A stretch of DNA of 64,000 nucleotides from JAABVY01 sp964627935 (GCA_964627935.1 CAZVLB010000013.1:62001-126000); one strand, 5' to 3'; numbered from the stretch's first letter, positions 6,614 to 16,545 are shown. Notes: a model not told the origin generated them from the letters alone. Numbers and translations are program-made.

Positions 6614-9600
6614 ATGAAAAAATTAGTATGCCTTTTGCTGGCATTGATGTTCTTGCCGGCGGGGCAGTGCCTTTTTGGAGACTGGATTCCCGATGACGGA
6701 CACAAGATGCATTATCCTCAATTTCCGGACCTTACGGGCTGGAATGTGAACGCCACCAATCCATTGATACTGGCCGATGACTGGATGTGTTCATCATCCG
6801 GACCGGTTACCGATGTTCATTTCTGGGGTTCATGGATGGGTGGAATGACCGGCGAGATAATCAGCTTTAATATAAGCATCCATGCCGATATCCCGGCCGA
6901 TCCGCCGCAGGTGCCTTATAGTATGCCCGGGGTAACATTATGGGAATACGAGGTTCCTTTTGCGAATGTGATTGCGCAACCATTTGTGACCGATCTGGAT
7001 GAGGGCTGGTATGATCCGGCCCAGGGTATCTGGAATTATCCGGATCATAATGAGTACTGGCAATACAATATTTTCTTCGATCAGTTTTTGCCTCCGGAAG
7101 AGTTGTTTGTTCAGCAGGAGGGGACAATTTACTGGTTAAACATTTCTGCCACAGTAGTCGATCCGGCCGCTACCCTGTGGGGCTGGAAATCCACCCAGGA
7201 TCACTGGAATGATGATGCCGTATTTGCTTTCTGGGGCAACCTGCAATGGGTTGATATGTATGAACCGCCGGATTTCGCGCAGTCGCTCGATCTGGCATTC
7301 GTGATTAATGGTCCGGAGCAACTGGGTGCATGCTGTTATACCGATCCGCCGGGACCGGATATGTTTTGCATACAGGCAACCCAGGCCGATTGTATAAATA
7401 TTTATAACGGCGTATACCAGGGTGATGGAAGCCTGTGTCAGGGCATGCAGGCCTGTTGTCTGCCGGATGGATCGTGCGTGATGGCTGATGCGCTCTGCTG
7501 TGTTAATGAGCTTGGCGGCAACCCGCAGGGGCCCGGCACTGCCTGCGGAGCTTTGGAGGCCTGTTGTATGCCCGATGGTACCTGTATGGATCTCGATCCG
7601 CTCTGTTGTATGGATCAGGGTGGTGCGCCGCAGGGTCCGGGAACGCTATGCGCGGGGCAGACTATTGCCTGCTGTCTGCAGGATGGTACGTGCCTGGATG
7701 TGGATCCGATTTGCTGTGATGACCTGGGCGGCTTTGTATCGCCATTCAGCACTATCTGCCTGGGTGACGGGAACGGCAATGGCACTGATGATGCCTGCGA
7801 GGAGCCGGAACCGGAAGCCTGCTGTCTGCCTGATGGAAGCTGTGCCAATTTGCCTCCGGCTGATTGCCAGAATCAGGGCGGAACACCGCAGGGTCCCGGT
7901 ACGCAATGCTCGGCAACCACAATTGCGTGCTGTCTGCCGGATGGTACATGCATGGATGTCGATCCGCTCTGTTGCGATGACCTGGGCGGTACACAATCGT
8001 CATTCAGCAATGTGTGTCTGGGTGATAATGACGGCAATGGCACAGATGATGCCTGCGAGGAGCCGGAAACCGAGGCCTGCTGTCTGCCCGATGGAAGCTG
8101 TACCGATCTTACTCCGGCTGATTGCCAGAACCAGGGTGGCACACCGCAGGGTCCGGGCACGCAATGCTCGGCAACCACTGTGGCCTGCTGCCTGACGGAT
8201 GGAACATGTATGGATGTCGATCCGCTGTGTTGTGATGACCTGGGCGGAACACCCTCGCCATTCAGCGGCGTCTGTCTTGGTGATGTCGATGCCAATGGCA
8301 TTGATGACGCCTGCGAGGAGCCGGTTGGGGCCTGCTGTTTCGATGACGGATCATGTTCGATCGAAACCGCCGCCAACTGCAATAACCTGAACGGTACATA
8401 TAAAGGCCATGGTACGGTTTGCAAGGGCGACAGTGACGGTGACGGCAATGATGATATCTGTGTCGATCCGTGGCCGGATCACAAGATGCATTATCCGCAG
8501 GTTCCCGATCCGTATGGCTGGGATGTCAATGCCACCGCGCCATTGGGAGTTGTGGCCGATGACTGGAGATGCAGCGAATCCGGTTTTGTAAAGGATATCC
8601 ATTTCTGGGGATCGTGGATGGATGACAATGTCGGTACGATTACCAGGTTCTTCCTGGTGATTTACAGCGATATACCGGCCGATCCGCCCAGCATACCATA
8701 CAGCAGACCCGGTGATGTGTTGTGGTCGGCCGAAATTACCGACTTCGTTACAACGCTGTGGGGTGATACGACCAGCGAAGGCTGGTACGATCCCGAAGCG
8801 GGTATATTCATGCCCGACAATCATCAGCAGTATTTCCGCTATGATATCGTGCTGGAAGAGCAGTTCTGGTTCGAACAGGTTCAGGGCACCATTTACTGGC
8901 TGGGAATTTCAGCCGAAGTGCTTGGGACAGGCGGTGAACAATGGGGCTGGAAGACATCGCTGGATCATTTCAACGATGATGCCACCTGGCTGAGCCAGCA
9001 GGGTGAATGGAACGAGCTGTTTGAGCCGCCCGATCCAATGTTCAATATGTTCAGCATAAGTATGGGACCCGCCAACCAGCTGTTGTTCGGATTCGGTGAA
9101 AATGCCTATGGCGAAGGCTGGTATTTCTATCCGACCGGCTGGTGGAACATCTGGTTCTATGATCATCCGCTGGACTACAATGCGATCAAGGATATGGCGC
9201 TGGATATGCCGATGGTAATGCCGACAGATCCTAATTCGTTCATTACCATTGCCTTTAACTGGTCGACAGACTTGTGGTCGCAGGAGGGTAATCCTCCCGG
9301 TCCGAGACGTCCGCCATTACCGGGAGATGAGCCGGAGGAAAGTTATATCGGCCGTGAGATAGTATATTCAGGTCCGACAGTGGAAATGCCGCCGAATCTG
9401 ATTTTCAGATTCCCGGATTATAATCCGGAATGGGTTTCGGTGGATGTAATGGGCGAAAACTTCGAGATCGTTGATGCGATGCTTTTACATGACTGCCGTC
9501 AATCGCTGGATATGGCTTTTGTGATTACTGCCGGCAGCGATTGCTTCGGTATCTGCGGTGACGCCAATAATGATTTTAGTGTAAATGTTTCCGATGCGGT

Positions 9601-9820
9601 CTGGATTATCAACTATGTATTCGTGGGCGGTATGGCACCTGTGCCGGTCAAGGCCTGCGGTGATGCCAATGGCGACTGCGATGTTAACGTATCCGATGCG
9701 GTCTGGATCATTAACTTCGTGTTTGTCAGCGGACCTCCTCCGGGAGATTGCTGTCCGGGCGGACCATTGTGGATTGACGGGGACTGCTGTCCGTATGTTC
9801 CCCCAACTCCGCTTAAATAA
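6614..9820 (+). CDS. Large Cys-rich secreted protein with duplicated lectin-like domains and two dockerin repeats
   Basis: Signal peptide MKKLVCLLLALMFLPAGQC; Shine-Dalgarno GGGAGG just before the ATG. Two homologous ~200-residue domains (about residues 30-235 and 620-815) share HKMHYPQ, NATxPL, ADDWxC and HFWGSWM and resemble a domain of unknown function common in secreted proteins of this bacterial group. Between them are nine ~40-residue Cys-rich units of the form ACC-x-PDG-x-C ... GPGTxC, some ending in a calcium-type loop (DxDxNGxDDAC). The C-terminus has two type I dockerin repeats (CGDANNDFSVNVSDAVWIIN and CGDANGDCDVNVSDAVWIIN). No enzyme motif is seen; a structural or adhesive surface role is inference. 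A TTGACA at 6463 has no convincing -10 partner. Confidence 0.8.
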   Translation: MKKLVCLLLALMFLPAGQCLFGDWIPDDGHKMHYPQFPDLTGWNVNATNPLILADDWMCSSSGPVTDVHFWGSWMGGMTGEIISFNISIHADIPADPPQVPYSMPGVTLWEYEVPFANVIAQPFVTDLDEGWYDPAQGIWNYPDHNEYWQYNIFFDQFLPPEELFVQQEGTIYWLNISATVVDPAATLWGWKSTQDHWNDDAVFAFWGNLQWVDMYEPPDFAQSLDLAFVINGPEQLGACCYTDPPGPDMFCIQATQADCINIYNGVYQGDGSLCQGMQACCLPDGSCVMADALCCVNELGGNPQGPGTACGALEACCMPDGTCMDLDPLCCMDQGGAPQGPGTLCAGQTIACCLQDGTCLDVDPICCDDLGGFVSPFSTICLGDGNGNGTDDACEEPEPEACCLPDGSCANLPPADCQNQGGTPQGPGTQCSATTIACCLPDGTCMDVDPLCCDDLGGTQSSFSNVCLGDNDGNGTDDACEEPETEACCLPDGSCTDLTPADCQNQGGTPQGPGTQCSATTVACCLTDGTCMDVDPLCCDDLGGTPSPFSGVCLGDVDANGIDDACEEPVGACCFDDGSCSIETAANCNNLNGTYKGHGTVCKGDSDGDGNDDICVDPWPDHKMHYPQVPDPYGWDVNATAPLGVVADDWRCSESGFVKDIHFWGSWMDDNVGTITRFFLVIYSDIPADPPSIPYSRPGDVLWSAEITDFVTTLWGDTTSEGWYDPEAGIFMPDNHQQYFRYDIVLEEQFWFEQVQGTIYWLGISAEVLGTGGEQWGWKTSLDHFNDDATWLSQQGEWNELFEPPDPMFNMFSISMGPANQLLFGFGENAYGEGWYFYPTGWWNIWFYDHPLDYNAIKDMALDMPMVMPTDPNSFITIAFNWSTDLWSQEGNPPGPRRPPLPGDEPEESYIGREIVYSGPTVEMPPNLIFRFPDYNPEWVSVDVMGENFEIVDAMLLHDCRQSLDMAFVITAGSDCFGICGDANNDFSVNVSDAVWIINYVFVGGMAPVPVKACGDANGDCDVNVSDAVWIINFVFVSGPPPGDCCPGGPLWIDGDCCPYVPPTPLK
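7556..8329 (+). repeat. Three tandem 258-bp coding repeats
   Basis: Copies begin at 7556, 7814 and 8072, exactly 258 bp apart, each starting GA-GCCTG-TGT and encoding two Cys-rich units. Copies 2 and 3 are nearly identical, which suggests recent expansion by unequal exchange or slippage. Confidence 0.75.
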
Positions 9821-9829
9821 AGGACTGAT

Positions 9830-9863
9830 ATTTGGGAGGATGCTGAACGGTGTCCTCCCAAAT
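9830..9863 (+). terminator. Hairpin after the Cys-rich protein gene
   Basis: Perfect 11-bp stem ATTTGGGAGGA / TCCTCCCAAAT with a 12-nt loop, 10 bp after the stop codon. There is no T-run, so it may be a 3'-end stabiliser or a rho-type stop; the classical terminator is the next feature. Confidence 0.5.
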
Positions 9864-9918
9864 GAATATAAGAATCGCGCCGCAATCATGTGATTCAGTC
9901 AGCGTCTTTTTTTCAGAG

Positions 9919-9954
9919 AATGCCGTCTATTTTTCGGAATAGGCGGCATTTTTT
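9919..9954 (+). terminator. Rho-independent terminator
   Basis: 12-bp stem AATGCCGTCTAT / ATAGGCGGCATT (one G-U pair) followed by six T. Confidence 0.85.
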
Positions 9955-10028
9955 GTCCGATTCTGGAGTATTTGGGCATAATTTGAGCATATTATGTAAA
10001 AGGGCGCGGTATTTTACCGATTATATTA

Positions 10029-12290
10029 GTGATGAGTATGCCACAGGCAGTTAAAAGCAAGGCAGATTTCGCCCCCGTGTTGATTCGCGAAATCGAGGCT
10101 GCGATAAAACGTTTCAATATGTACCCGGCCGGTCATCCGGCATCCAAAACCGCGGCCCAGGTGCCGTATAACACCCTGAAACAGGCTTTCGAAGAGAGCA
10201 AGCTGGTAGTGATCGGCTTAGTTGAAGGTAATCTTGCGGTTAACGGCAAGCCGCTGGAGGGCCTGCAGGGCAAAATCGTGCTCAAGGAAGCACTTACCCA
10301 TCTGAATCTTCACAGCATCTCATTTTCCACCGATATCGACGAGGAAAGTTTTCAGAAATTCCTGGTCTATTTCATTGGTAAGACAGGTGGTAAGATAGAC
10401 TGGAACGATCTGGAAGAGTATATCCGTGAAAATTCGATAAACGGCATGGCTGTCGATGAGCTTCGCTATGAGCTGGTCGGCAAGGATCAGACTGTGGTCA
10501 ATGGCAATGCTATGGTTATCGGCGGCGGGGGTGGTTCTGGCGGTGCGGGAGGTTCCGGCGGCGGCGGGGTTCCAATCAGCAAACTTTTCGAGGAACATCC
10601 CGACCTGATCCTGGGCCTTCTGGCCAACAAGGATTCGGCCCGCAGCGGAATTTCGGAAGAATATGCCAGTGCGATTGATTTCTCGAAACTGGCCGGTAAC
10701 CTGGAAGAGGAAATGGGTGAGATTTCCGATGATCAGCTTCTGACGATTATCGCCGCCGGGCTAAAGAATAATGTCAGCGAAGCGGGTGATTATGATGAGG
10801 TTGATATTCAGGAGACATTGTACAAGATCACCGATATGCTGGAGAAGCGCAATCAGGCCGAGATGGTTCCGCGCATCAAGAAGATCGCCGAACAGCTTCA
10901 TCTAATCGATGACCGTTATATCGATCTGATCCTGGACAAGAAGTATTCGCGCAAGAAGCTGGCACTGGATGAGCTCGAAAAGGCTCGTGAGGATTTCGAG
11001 AGCGGCAAGCTTGATTCCGGGCGTATCGCTATGGCCGCCAAGCGGCTGGAGATATACGACGATAAGGATTACACGGTTGCATTTGTTAAGGACCTGACAG
11101 ACAGGGTTAATTCCGACTCAGATGACTGGCAGAAAGTGGGCGAAGCATTCGGCAAAATGGTCGAAACCGCCGCCGAGAGCCGTGGGGAAAAGACCCTGGA
11201 AGAATTGTACCTGCGAATACTGGATAATTTACGCAATTACGATCTGAATGAAGAACGCTTCGTTTATTACCTGGAGCAGGCCGAGAAGCTGGTGGGCTGG
11301 CTCTCGGACAAGGAAAACCTGCCTAAACTGAAAGAATTATTTGACATAATCTCTGTTTTTACGTCTAAAGAGTTGATGACCTCGGTTGAGAAACGTGAGG
11401 CCGCCCGTGATTTCTACGAGCGGATCGGCACGAATGAGTTGACCGGGAAACTGATCAAATCGCTTGAAAACAATTTCGAGGAGCTAAACCGTCTGACCTT
11501 TGATGTACTCAAGCAGGTCCCAGTGCAGGCGGTTGTGCTGAAGATCTGTGAATACCTGAGTTATCACGACAGATCAATCAGGCTGTTTACGATCCGAGTG
11601 CTCTCGGAATACGAGGTGATGTCCCCACGGGCATTTCAGTTGATTATTTCGGATAAGAAGCTGAAGGATCGTCCTCCCGGCCAGAATCTGCTGGAGCAGG
11701 AAAAATGGTACAAGCTGCGAAATATAATACTGGTCTGCGGGAACATTGCCAGCCCGGAATCGATACAAATATTGGAAGGTTTCGTTTCCGACCCAGATCC
11801 TCGAATTGCCGAGGAAATGATCCTCGCGCTGGAGAAAATCAGGTCCGAAAAAACCGTTGCGATGCTGACATCGTACCTGTATCACAATGACAGCAAAATC
11901 CGGCTTCGCGCGGCTGTGGCCCTGGGCACGATCGGGGATGAGACCTGTCTCGGCAAGCTGATCGACGCTTTCCGTCAGGAAACCGAGGTAAGGTCGCAGA
12001 TGATTCCTGTCATAGCTCGTCTGGGTCAGGAAAAGGCTCTACCGTTTTTCAGGCAAATACTTTTTGAACAGAAGGAATCGATTTTGAAATCATTTCTTGG
12101 AAAATCATCCGATGATTTTAAATTGCAAATCCTCTCGGCCTTAGCTAAAATACCTTCCACAAAAACCTTGCAGCTTCTGGATGATTTCAAAACCAGCCTG
12201 AATAAGGGATTGGGGTCATTGTTCAAAAGCAATAAGGTGCTGGTCGCTCTGGAAAACACGAAGAGAAGTATCAGTTCAAAACTCGAATAA
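10029..12290 (+). CDS. HEAT-repeat domain protein with Gly-rich hinge
   Basis: A 753-residue cytoplasmic protein without signal peptide. Residues ~10-160 form an N-terminal domain (IKRFNMYPAGHP ... LAVNGKPL) seen in other bacterial HEAT-repeat and signalling proteins. A Gly/Ser-only hinge follows near residues 161-182. The C-terminal third carries HEAT-like helical repeats (SPESIQILEGFVSDPDPRIA; SKIRLRAAVALGTIGDETCL). Such repeats usually act as protein-binding scaffolds. Start choice is open: GTG 10029, or ATG at 10032 or 10038; no strong Shine-Dalgarno. It is followed after 30 bp by the barrel chimera. The partner is unknown. Confidence 0.75.
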   Translation: MMSMPQAVKSKADFAPVLIREIEAAIKRFNMYPAGHPASKTAAQVPYNTLKQAFEESKLVVIGLVEGNLAVNGKPLEGLQGKIVLKEALTHLNLHSISFSTDIDEESFQKFLVYFIGKTGGKIDWNDLEEYIRENSINGMAVDELRYELVGKDQTVVNGNAMVIGGGGGSGGAGGSGGGGVPISKLFEEHPDLILGLLANKDSARSGISEEYASAIDFSKLAGNLEEEMGEISDDQLLTIIAAGLKNNVSEAGDYDEVDIQETLYKITDMLEKRNQAEMVPRIKKIAEQLHLIDDRYIDLILDKKYSRKKLALDELEKAREDFESGKLDSGRIAMAAKRLEIYDDKDYTVAFVKDLTDRVNSDSDDWQKVGEAFGKMVETAAESRGEKTLEELYLRILDNLRNYDLNEERFVYYLEQAEKLVGWLSDKENLPKLKELFDIISVFTSKELMTSVEKREAARDFYERIGTNELTGKLIKSLENNFEELNRLTFDVLKQVPVQAVVLKICEYLSYHDRSIRLFTIRVLSEYEVMSPRAFQLIISDKKLKDRPPGQNLLEQEKWYKLRNIILVCGNIASPESIQILEGFVSDPDPRIAEEMILALEKIRSEKTVAMLTSYLYHNDSKIRLRAAVALGTIGDETCLGKLIDAFRQETEVRSQMIPVIARLGQEKALPFFRQILFEQKESILKSFLGKSSDDFKLQILSALAKIPSTKTLQLLDDFKTSLNKGLGSLFKSNKVLVALENTKRSISSKLE

Positions 12291-12320
12291 TTTATCTTGC
12301 ATCCTGTTGAGGTTACAGCT

Positions 12321-15107
12321 TTGCGTAAAATCAAAATTCTGCTCATAGCGGCGGTGCTCCTCTGCATAATACCGTCGGTCCTTTCGGCCCAGTTCTATTT
12401 CGGCAAAAACAAGGTCAACTACGAGTCATTTGACTGGTCGGTGCTGGAGACGGAACATTTCCGGATCTATTTCTACGATGAGGGCAAATGGCTGGCGGAG
12501 ATTACGGCCCATTATGTTGAAGAAAGCTATCTCGAGCTCGAGAACAGGTTCAATCATCATATATTCAAAAAGATACCGCTGATTATCTACACCACGCCGA
12601 ATTATTTCACACAGACCAATGTGATACCCAATATCCTGCCCGAAAGTGTGGGCGGTTTTACGGAGTTTTATAAGGGGCGCATGGTTGTGCCCTATGACGG
12701 GGCATTGTATGATTTTCTGCGCATTGTGCAGCATGAGCTGGTGCATGTGTTCACGTATTCCAAGCTGGGCCATGTATTGCGGGATCATCGCAAGCTGAAT
12801 CTTTATGGCCCGCCCCTGTGGTTCACCGAGGGAATTGCCGAATACTGGTCCCGTCCCTGGAGCCCGGAAGCGGACATGATGATTGCCGATCTGATGATTT
12901 CGGGTAATTTTATCGGCTATGATAATATCTATGCCATATCGGGTACATTTCTGATGTACAAGGTGGGCGAATCATTGTGCAAGTACATGGCCGAGGAGTA
13001 CGGCGAGGAAAAGCTTCTGCTGATATTCGAGAACTGGTGGAAAGAGAAATCATTCGAGAAAGTCGTCAATTATACATTCGGTGTTCCGCTCAAGCAGATA
13101 TTCGAGGACTGGCAGTATCACCTGAAGAAAGAATATTTCCCGACCCTGGCCGATTCGGACTATCCCGGCAAATTTGCCACGCGCAGGACCGATCGGGGCT
13201 TTTTTGTCAAGCCGATTATTGCTGAATATAACAGCGACAGCGGCGTGGTTCGTGAATTGATCTACAAGGCCAATCAGCTTGGTTACTCGGGCATTTATAA
13301 ACGGCCCCTGGATGATCCTCGTGGGGAGGAAAAGACAATATTGAAGGGGGAGCGATCGTCCAAGTTTGAATCGCTGCATCTGATGCGTTCGTCGATATCC
13401 GCCAATGGCCTGGGTGAGATGGTATTCGCTTCGCGCAATTACGAGAAGGATGCGCTTTATTTTCTTGATCTGGAATCGGGAGAGATCGAACGTACGGTGA
13501 AATTCGATAACCTTGTTTCGGTTAAGTCGCCGGCTATTTCAGCAGATGGCAGCAAGGTCGCATTTTCGGGTGCGCTTAAGGATGGCATGTTCGATCTGTA
13601 TGTATATGATGTCAGCCGCGATGAGCTGAGGCAGTTGACCGATGATATCTACAGCGACCGTGACGCATCATTCTCGCCGGATGGCAAAAAAGTGGCTTTC
13701 AGCTCGGATCGGGCGGCATTCGGATTCGAGGGTTATCATAATATCTTTGAAATCGATCTGGCAACGGAAGAAATCACGCAGTTAACCTCGGGTCAGTTCA
13801 AGGACTTTTCGCCCGATTACAGTTCCGATGGAAAATGGCTCCTGTTCAGCTCGGAACGTGAGGGCAGGTCAAACCTGTACGCCCTCGACAGCGCCAATAG
13901 ATTATATAAACTCGGCAATACGATTACCGGTTGTTTCGATCCCAGTTTTTCGCCGGATGACAGCCTGATTGTATTCGGGGCATTTCAGGAATATGGCTTC
14001 CAGGTCTATACCATGCCGTTTATCGATTCGGTCATGACCCCGGTGGAACGTGAAGAGATATTCATGGCGCACTGGCAGCCGTTGAAGATACAGAGGAACT
14101 ACACAGAGGGGATTGTCAAGTACGAGACCGATTACTCTCTGGATGTGGCCCAGTCGGCTGTGGCTTATGATGCTGTTTATGGTTCGGCGGGCGGTATTCA
14201 GATCGGGCTATCTGATATGCTCGGCAATCAGAGGTATCATTTCCTTGTATATAATACCGCGCAGGAAAGATCGGACTTCTTCTCGTCATTCAATGTCGCG
14301 GCAACTTATCTGAACCAGTCCCGCAGGTTGAATTATGCCTATGGCCTGTATCATTTTTATGATGAATATGATGACCCGGTCGAGGGGATTTTCTCGGAAC
14401 GTCTCTATGGCGCATACGGGGGATTGAGCTATCCTCTGAGTAAATTCCGCAGGTTCGAGACAAGCATGTATTTCCGCAAGTCGGAGAAGTATAAGTATTT
14501 TCAGGAAGAATATCGTGATGCCTGGCTCAATACTGTGCTGGTGTCCTATGTGAAAGACAATTCGATCTGGGATTTTACCGGGCCATTGGATGGATCGCGC
14601 TATATTATTTCAGCCGGTTATACATTCGATGTCAAAAGCGGGACATCGTTCAACAGGCTGTTCATGGTCGACCTGAGGAAATATTTCCGTATAAAACGCT
14701 ATTCGGCCTTTGCCATGCGGGCCTGGTACTACACCTCGGGCGGCAAGGAACCGCAGAGAATCTATTTCGGCGGAAGCTGGTCATTGCGCGGCTATGATCG
14801 TCGCGAATGGTATGAGCGCAATGTGTTTTTGCTTTCCAATGAGCTGCGTTTCCCGTTGATCAATCGCCTGCTGATCGGTTTGCCCGTGGGCGCGATTGGA
14901 TTTTCCGGCATACGCGGGGCGGTGTTTTTCGATGTCGGCAATGCCTGGGATGATAAATTCGATCAGCTCTACGGTTCGTTCGGAGTGGGGGCCAGGGTGG
15001 CGCTGGGATATTTCCTCGTGCTGAGGTTTGATTTCTCGCGCACGACGGATTTTGAGAAGATTGATAATGACTGGAAATTCGATTTCTGGTTCGGATGGAA
15101 TTTCTGA
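12321..15107 (+). CDS. Chimeric outer-membrane protein: MA-type peptidase-like domain, TolB-like propeller, BamA-like barrel
   Basis: I prefer TTG 12321 over an in-frame TTG at 12297: GAGG lies 8-9 nt upstream and the protein then opens with a signal peptide (MRKIKILLIAAVLLCIIPSVLSA). Residues ~30-260 look like a gluzincin/peptidase MA domain with HELVH at 138-142 and a downstream Glu at 170 in WFTEGIAEYW. Residues ~330-560 contain PD40/TolB-like blades (ISADGSKVAFSG; FSPDGKKVAFSSDRA; YSSDGKWLLFSSERE). Residues ~590-928 are an outer-membrane barrel of the BamA/Omp85 surface-antigen type with GGSWSLRGYDRREW and AVFFDVGNAW. POTRA domains are absent. A role in assembly or processing of surface proteins is inference. 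The stop overlaps the next start. Confidence 0.75.
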   Translation: MRKIKILLIAAVLLCIIPSVLSAQFYFGKNKVNYESFDWSVLETEHFRIYFYDEGKWLAEITAHYVEESYLELENRFNHHIFKKIPLIIYTTPNYFTQTNVIPNILPESVGGFTEFYKGRMVVPYDGALYDFLRIVQHELVHVFTYSKLGHVLRDHRKLNLYGPPLWFTEGIAEYWSRPWSPEADMMIADLMISGNFIGYDNIYAISGTFLMYKVGESLCKYMAEEYGEEKLLLIFENWWKEKSFEKVVNYTFGVPLKQIFEDWQYHLKKEYFPTLADSDYPGKFATRRTDRGFFVKPIIAEYNSDSGVVRELIYKANQLGYSGIYKRPLDDPRGEEKTILKGERSSKFESLHLMRSSISANGLGEMVFASRNYEKDALYFLDLESGEIERTVKFDNLVSVKSPAISADGSKVAFSGALKDGMFDLYVYDVSRDELRQLTDDIYSDRDASFSPDGKKVAFSSDRAAFGFEGYHNIFEIDLATEEITQLTSGQFKDFSPDYSSDGKWLLFSSEREGRSNLYALDSANRLYKLGNTITGCFDPSFSPDDSLIVFGAFQEYGFQVYTMPFIDSVMTPVEREEIFMAHWQPLKIQRNYTEGIVKYETDYSLDVAQSAVAYDAVYGSAGGIQIGLSDMLGNQRYHFLVYNTAQERSDFFSSFNVAATYLNQSRRLNYAYGLYHFYDEYDDPVEGIFSERLYGAYGGLSYPLSKFRRFETSMYFRKSEKYKYFQEEYRDAWLNTVLVSYVKDNSIWDFTGPLDGSRYIISAGYTFDVKSGTSFNRLFMVDLRKYFRIKRYSAFAMRAWYYTSGGKEPQRIYFGGSWSLRGYDRREWYERNVFLLSNELRFPLINRLLIGLPVGAIGFSGIRGAVFFDVGNAWDDKFDQLYGSFGVGARVALGYFLVLRFDFSRTTDFEKIDNDWKFDFWFGWNF

Positions 15108-16246
15108 TGAGAAATATCAAAACCATATATATAGTATTGCTGCTGGTTATGGCCGCTCTTCTGATGACTTCCTGTACGCCGGGCTTCAAAAGCTTTCGGA
15201 CAATCGATAATGCGCCGGATGAGTGGAGGATGTTCCGCAACAGCTTAAACGGCTATTATCAGAAGGGTGTGTATGGCGCTGATCTGACCAAACTTCTATG
15301 GCGCGGTGATCTGAAGGCGCGCAGCTATTCCTCGCCGGTGGCGACCGAGTCATATGTGGCTGTGGCCGCTTTGGACAATAACCTGTATTTCTTCGATCTG
15401 GAAACGGGTGAGCGAATCAATATTTATAAATTCGATGCTCCTCTTTCGCGCAGTCCTTTGATTTCGAACAAGATTATCTACGCCGCCAGCGGCCATGAGG
15501 AAGATTTCATTGCAGGAATAAACCTGATTACGGGAAAGAGTATATTCCGTGAGCCGATGGCCGATGTTCATTCGCCGATTATAGGTGACGAGAAACATCT
15601 GTATGTGGGTGATTACAGCGGTAAATTCGTGTGTATGGATAAATTTGCCGGCAAGGTCTTCTGGGATTTCCGGGCCGGGGATGCGATCCTGAATGCGCCC
15701 GCGGTTCATGAGGGCCGTGTCTTTTTCGGATCGCTGGATCAGAAGATGTATGGGCTCGATCTGGAGGATGGCAGCCTGTTGTGGAGCCATGATGTGGGCG
15801 GGGCGATCAATTCCGCGCCGGCTGTGGATTCACTGGTTTATTTCGGATCGTATGATTACAACGTGTATGCGTTGCGGGCCTCGGATGGCGAGATGATCTG
15901 GCAATTTCCGACCGAGGGCCATGTGTTGTCATCGGCGGTGATCGACGACAGCAATGTGTATATAGGGTCGAATGACCGCAATCTATACTGCCTGAGCAAG
16001 CTGAACGGTGAGCTGCAATGGAAATTCAAGGCCAACGGTATTATCAACAGCACGCCTCTGGTGCTTGAGGATGTGGTTGTGTTCGGCTCGGGCGGGGGAT
16101 CATTGTATATACTGGATAAATTCAGCGGCACGGAATTATATTCATATAAGACGGGCCATCAGATCAAATCCACACCGATTTATTATGACAACAAGATTTT
16201 TATTTCCTCGCTCGATAAACGTCTGTACTGTTTTGGGAAGCAGTAG
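15107..16246 (+). CDS. BamB-like PQQ-propeller lipoprotein
   Basis: The ATG at 15107 overlaps the upstream stop (TGATG), so translation is coupled; a 4-residue longer upstream start would interrupt this overlap. A lipoprotein signal ends in LLMTSC with Cys23. Residues ~60-379 form repeated PQQ-like blades (GxVxWxF; PAVHEGRVFFGSLDQKMYGL; PAVDSLVYFGSYDYNVYAL), the beta-propeller fold of BamB. In BamB the propeller binds BamA POTRA domains; the upstream protein has a BamA-like barrel but no POTRAs, so a similar partnership is plausible but not shown. A generic PQQ-propeller surface lipoprotein is the alternative. Confidence 0.8.
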   Translation: MRNIKTIYIVLLLVMAALLMTSCTPGFKSFRTIDNAPDEWRMFRNSLNGYYQKGVYGADLTKLLWRGDLKARSYSSPVATESYVAVAALDNNLYFFDLETGERINIYKFDAPLSRSPLISNKIIYAASGHEEDFIAGINLITGKSIFREPMADVHSPIIGDEKHLYVGDYSGKFVCMDKFAGKVFWDFRAGDAILNAPAVHEGRVFFGSLDQKMYGLDLEDGSLLWSHDVGGAINSAPAVDSLVYFGSYDYNVYALRASDGEMIWQFPTEGHVLSSAVIDDSNVYIGSNDRNLYCLSKLNGELQWKFKANGIINSTPLVLEDVVVFGSGGGSLYILDKFSGTELYSYKTGHQIKSTPIYYDNKIFISSLDKRLYCFGKQ

Positions 16247-16281
16247 AGATATCCTTCCGAATTAATCAATTTATATTGTGA

Positions 16282-16303
16282 TGGCAGGATTTCTTTCCTG
16301 CCA
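16282..16303 (+). terminator. Hairpin, probable terminator
   Basis: Perfect 8-bp stem TGGCAGGA / TCCTGCCA with a 6-nt loop, 36 bp after the lipoprotein stop. The T-run (CTTTTTG) begins about 9 nt later, so termination is plausible but not textbook. Confidence 0.45.
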
Positions 16304-16398
16304 AACCGTCGTCTTTTTGCTCCCGCTTTGAATCTGATCTGTTATTGCTATTTCCTGCATATAGATGGGTGGGGCATCACCAGCTTTTGAGGTAAGAG

Positions 16399-16443
16399 TG
16401 TCAGGTCACACTTCCGGCAGGAAGCCGGAACCAGGACCTGACA
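16399..16443. repeat. Nested double-hairpin repeat
   Basis: Outer arms TGTCAGGTC / GACCTGACA (9 of 9), spacers ACAC and CCAG, inner arms TTCCGGC / GCCGGAA with loop AGGAA. It is identical to the copy at 16501-16545. Confidence 0.8.
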
Positions 16444-16500
16444 CAACCATCGTATCTTTTCGCACATGTAAATGGGTGGTGGCATCCACTGCATTAAAAA

Positions 16501-16545
16501 TGTCAGGTCACACTTCCGGCAGGAAGCCGGAACCAGGACCTGACA
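16501..16545. repeat. Nested double-hairpin repeat
   Basis: Same 45 bp as 16399-16443, offset by 102 bp; identity continues about 16 bp downstream to CGTATCTTT. Between and beside the copies a second motif near ATGGGTGGTGGCATCCAC recurs at about 16364, 16471 and 16573. Confidence 0.8.

Noticed and set aside
7488..8195. 235-codon frame inside the Cys-rich gene
   Set aside because: Frame-shifted shadow kept open by the repeated, GC-biased Cys/Gly codons; the in-frame protein has signal peptide and domains.
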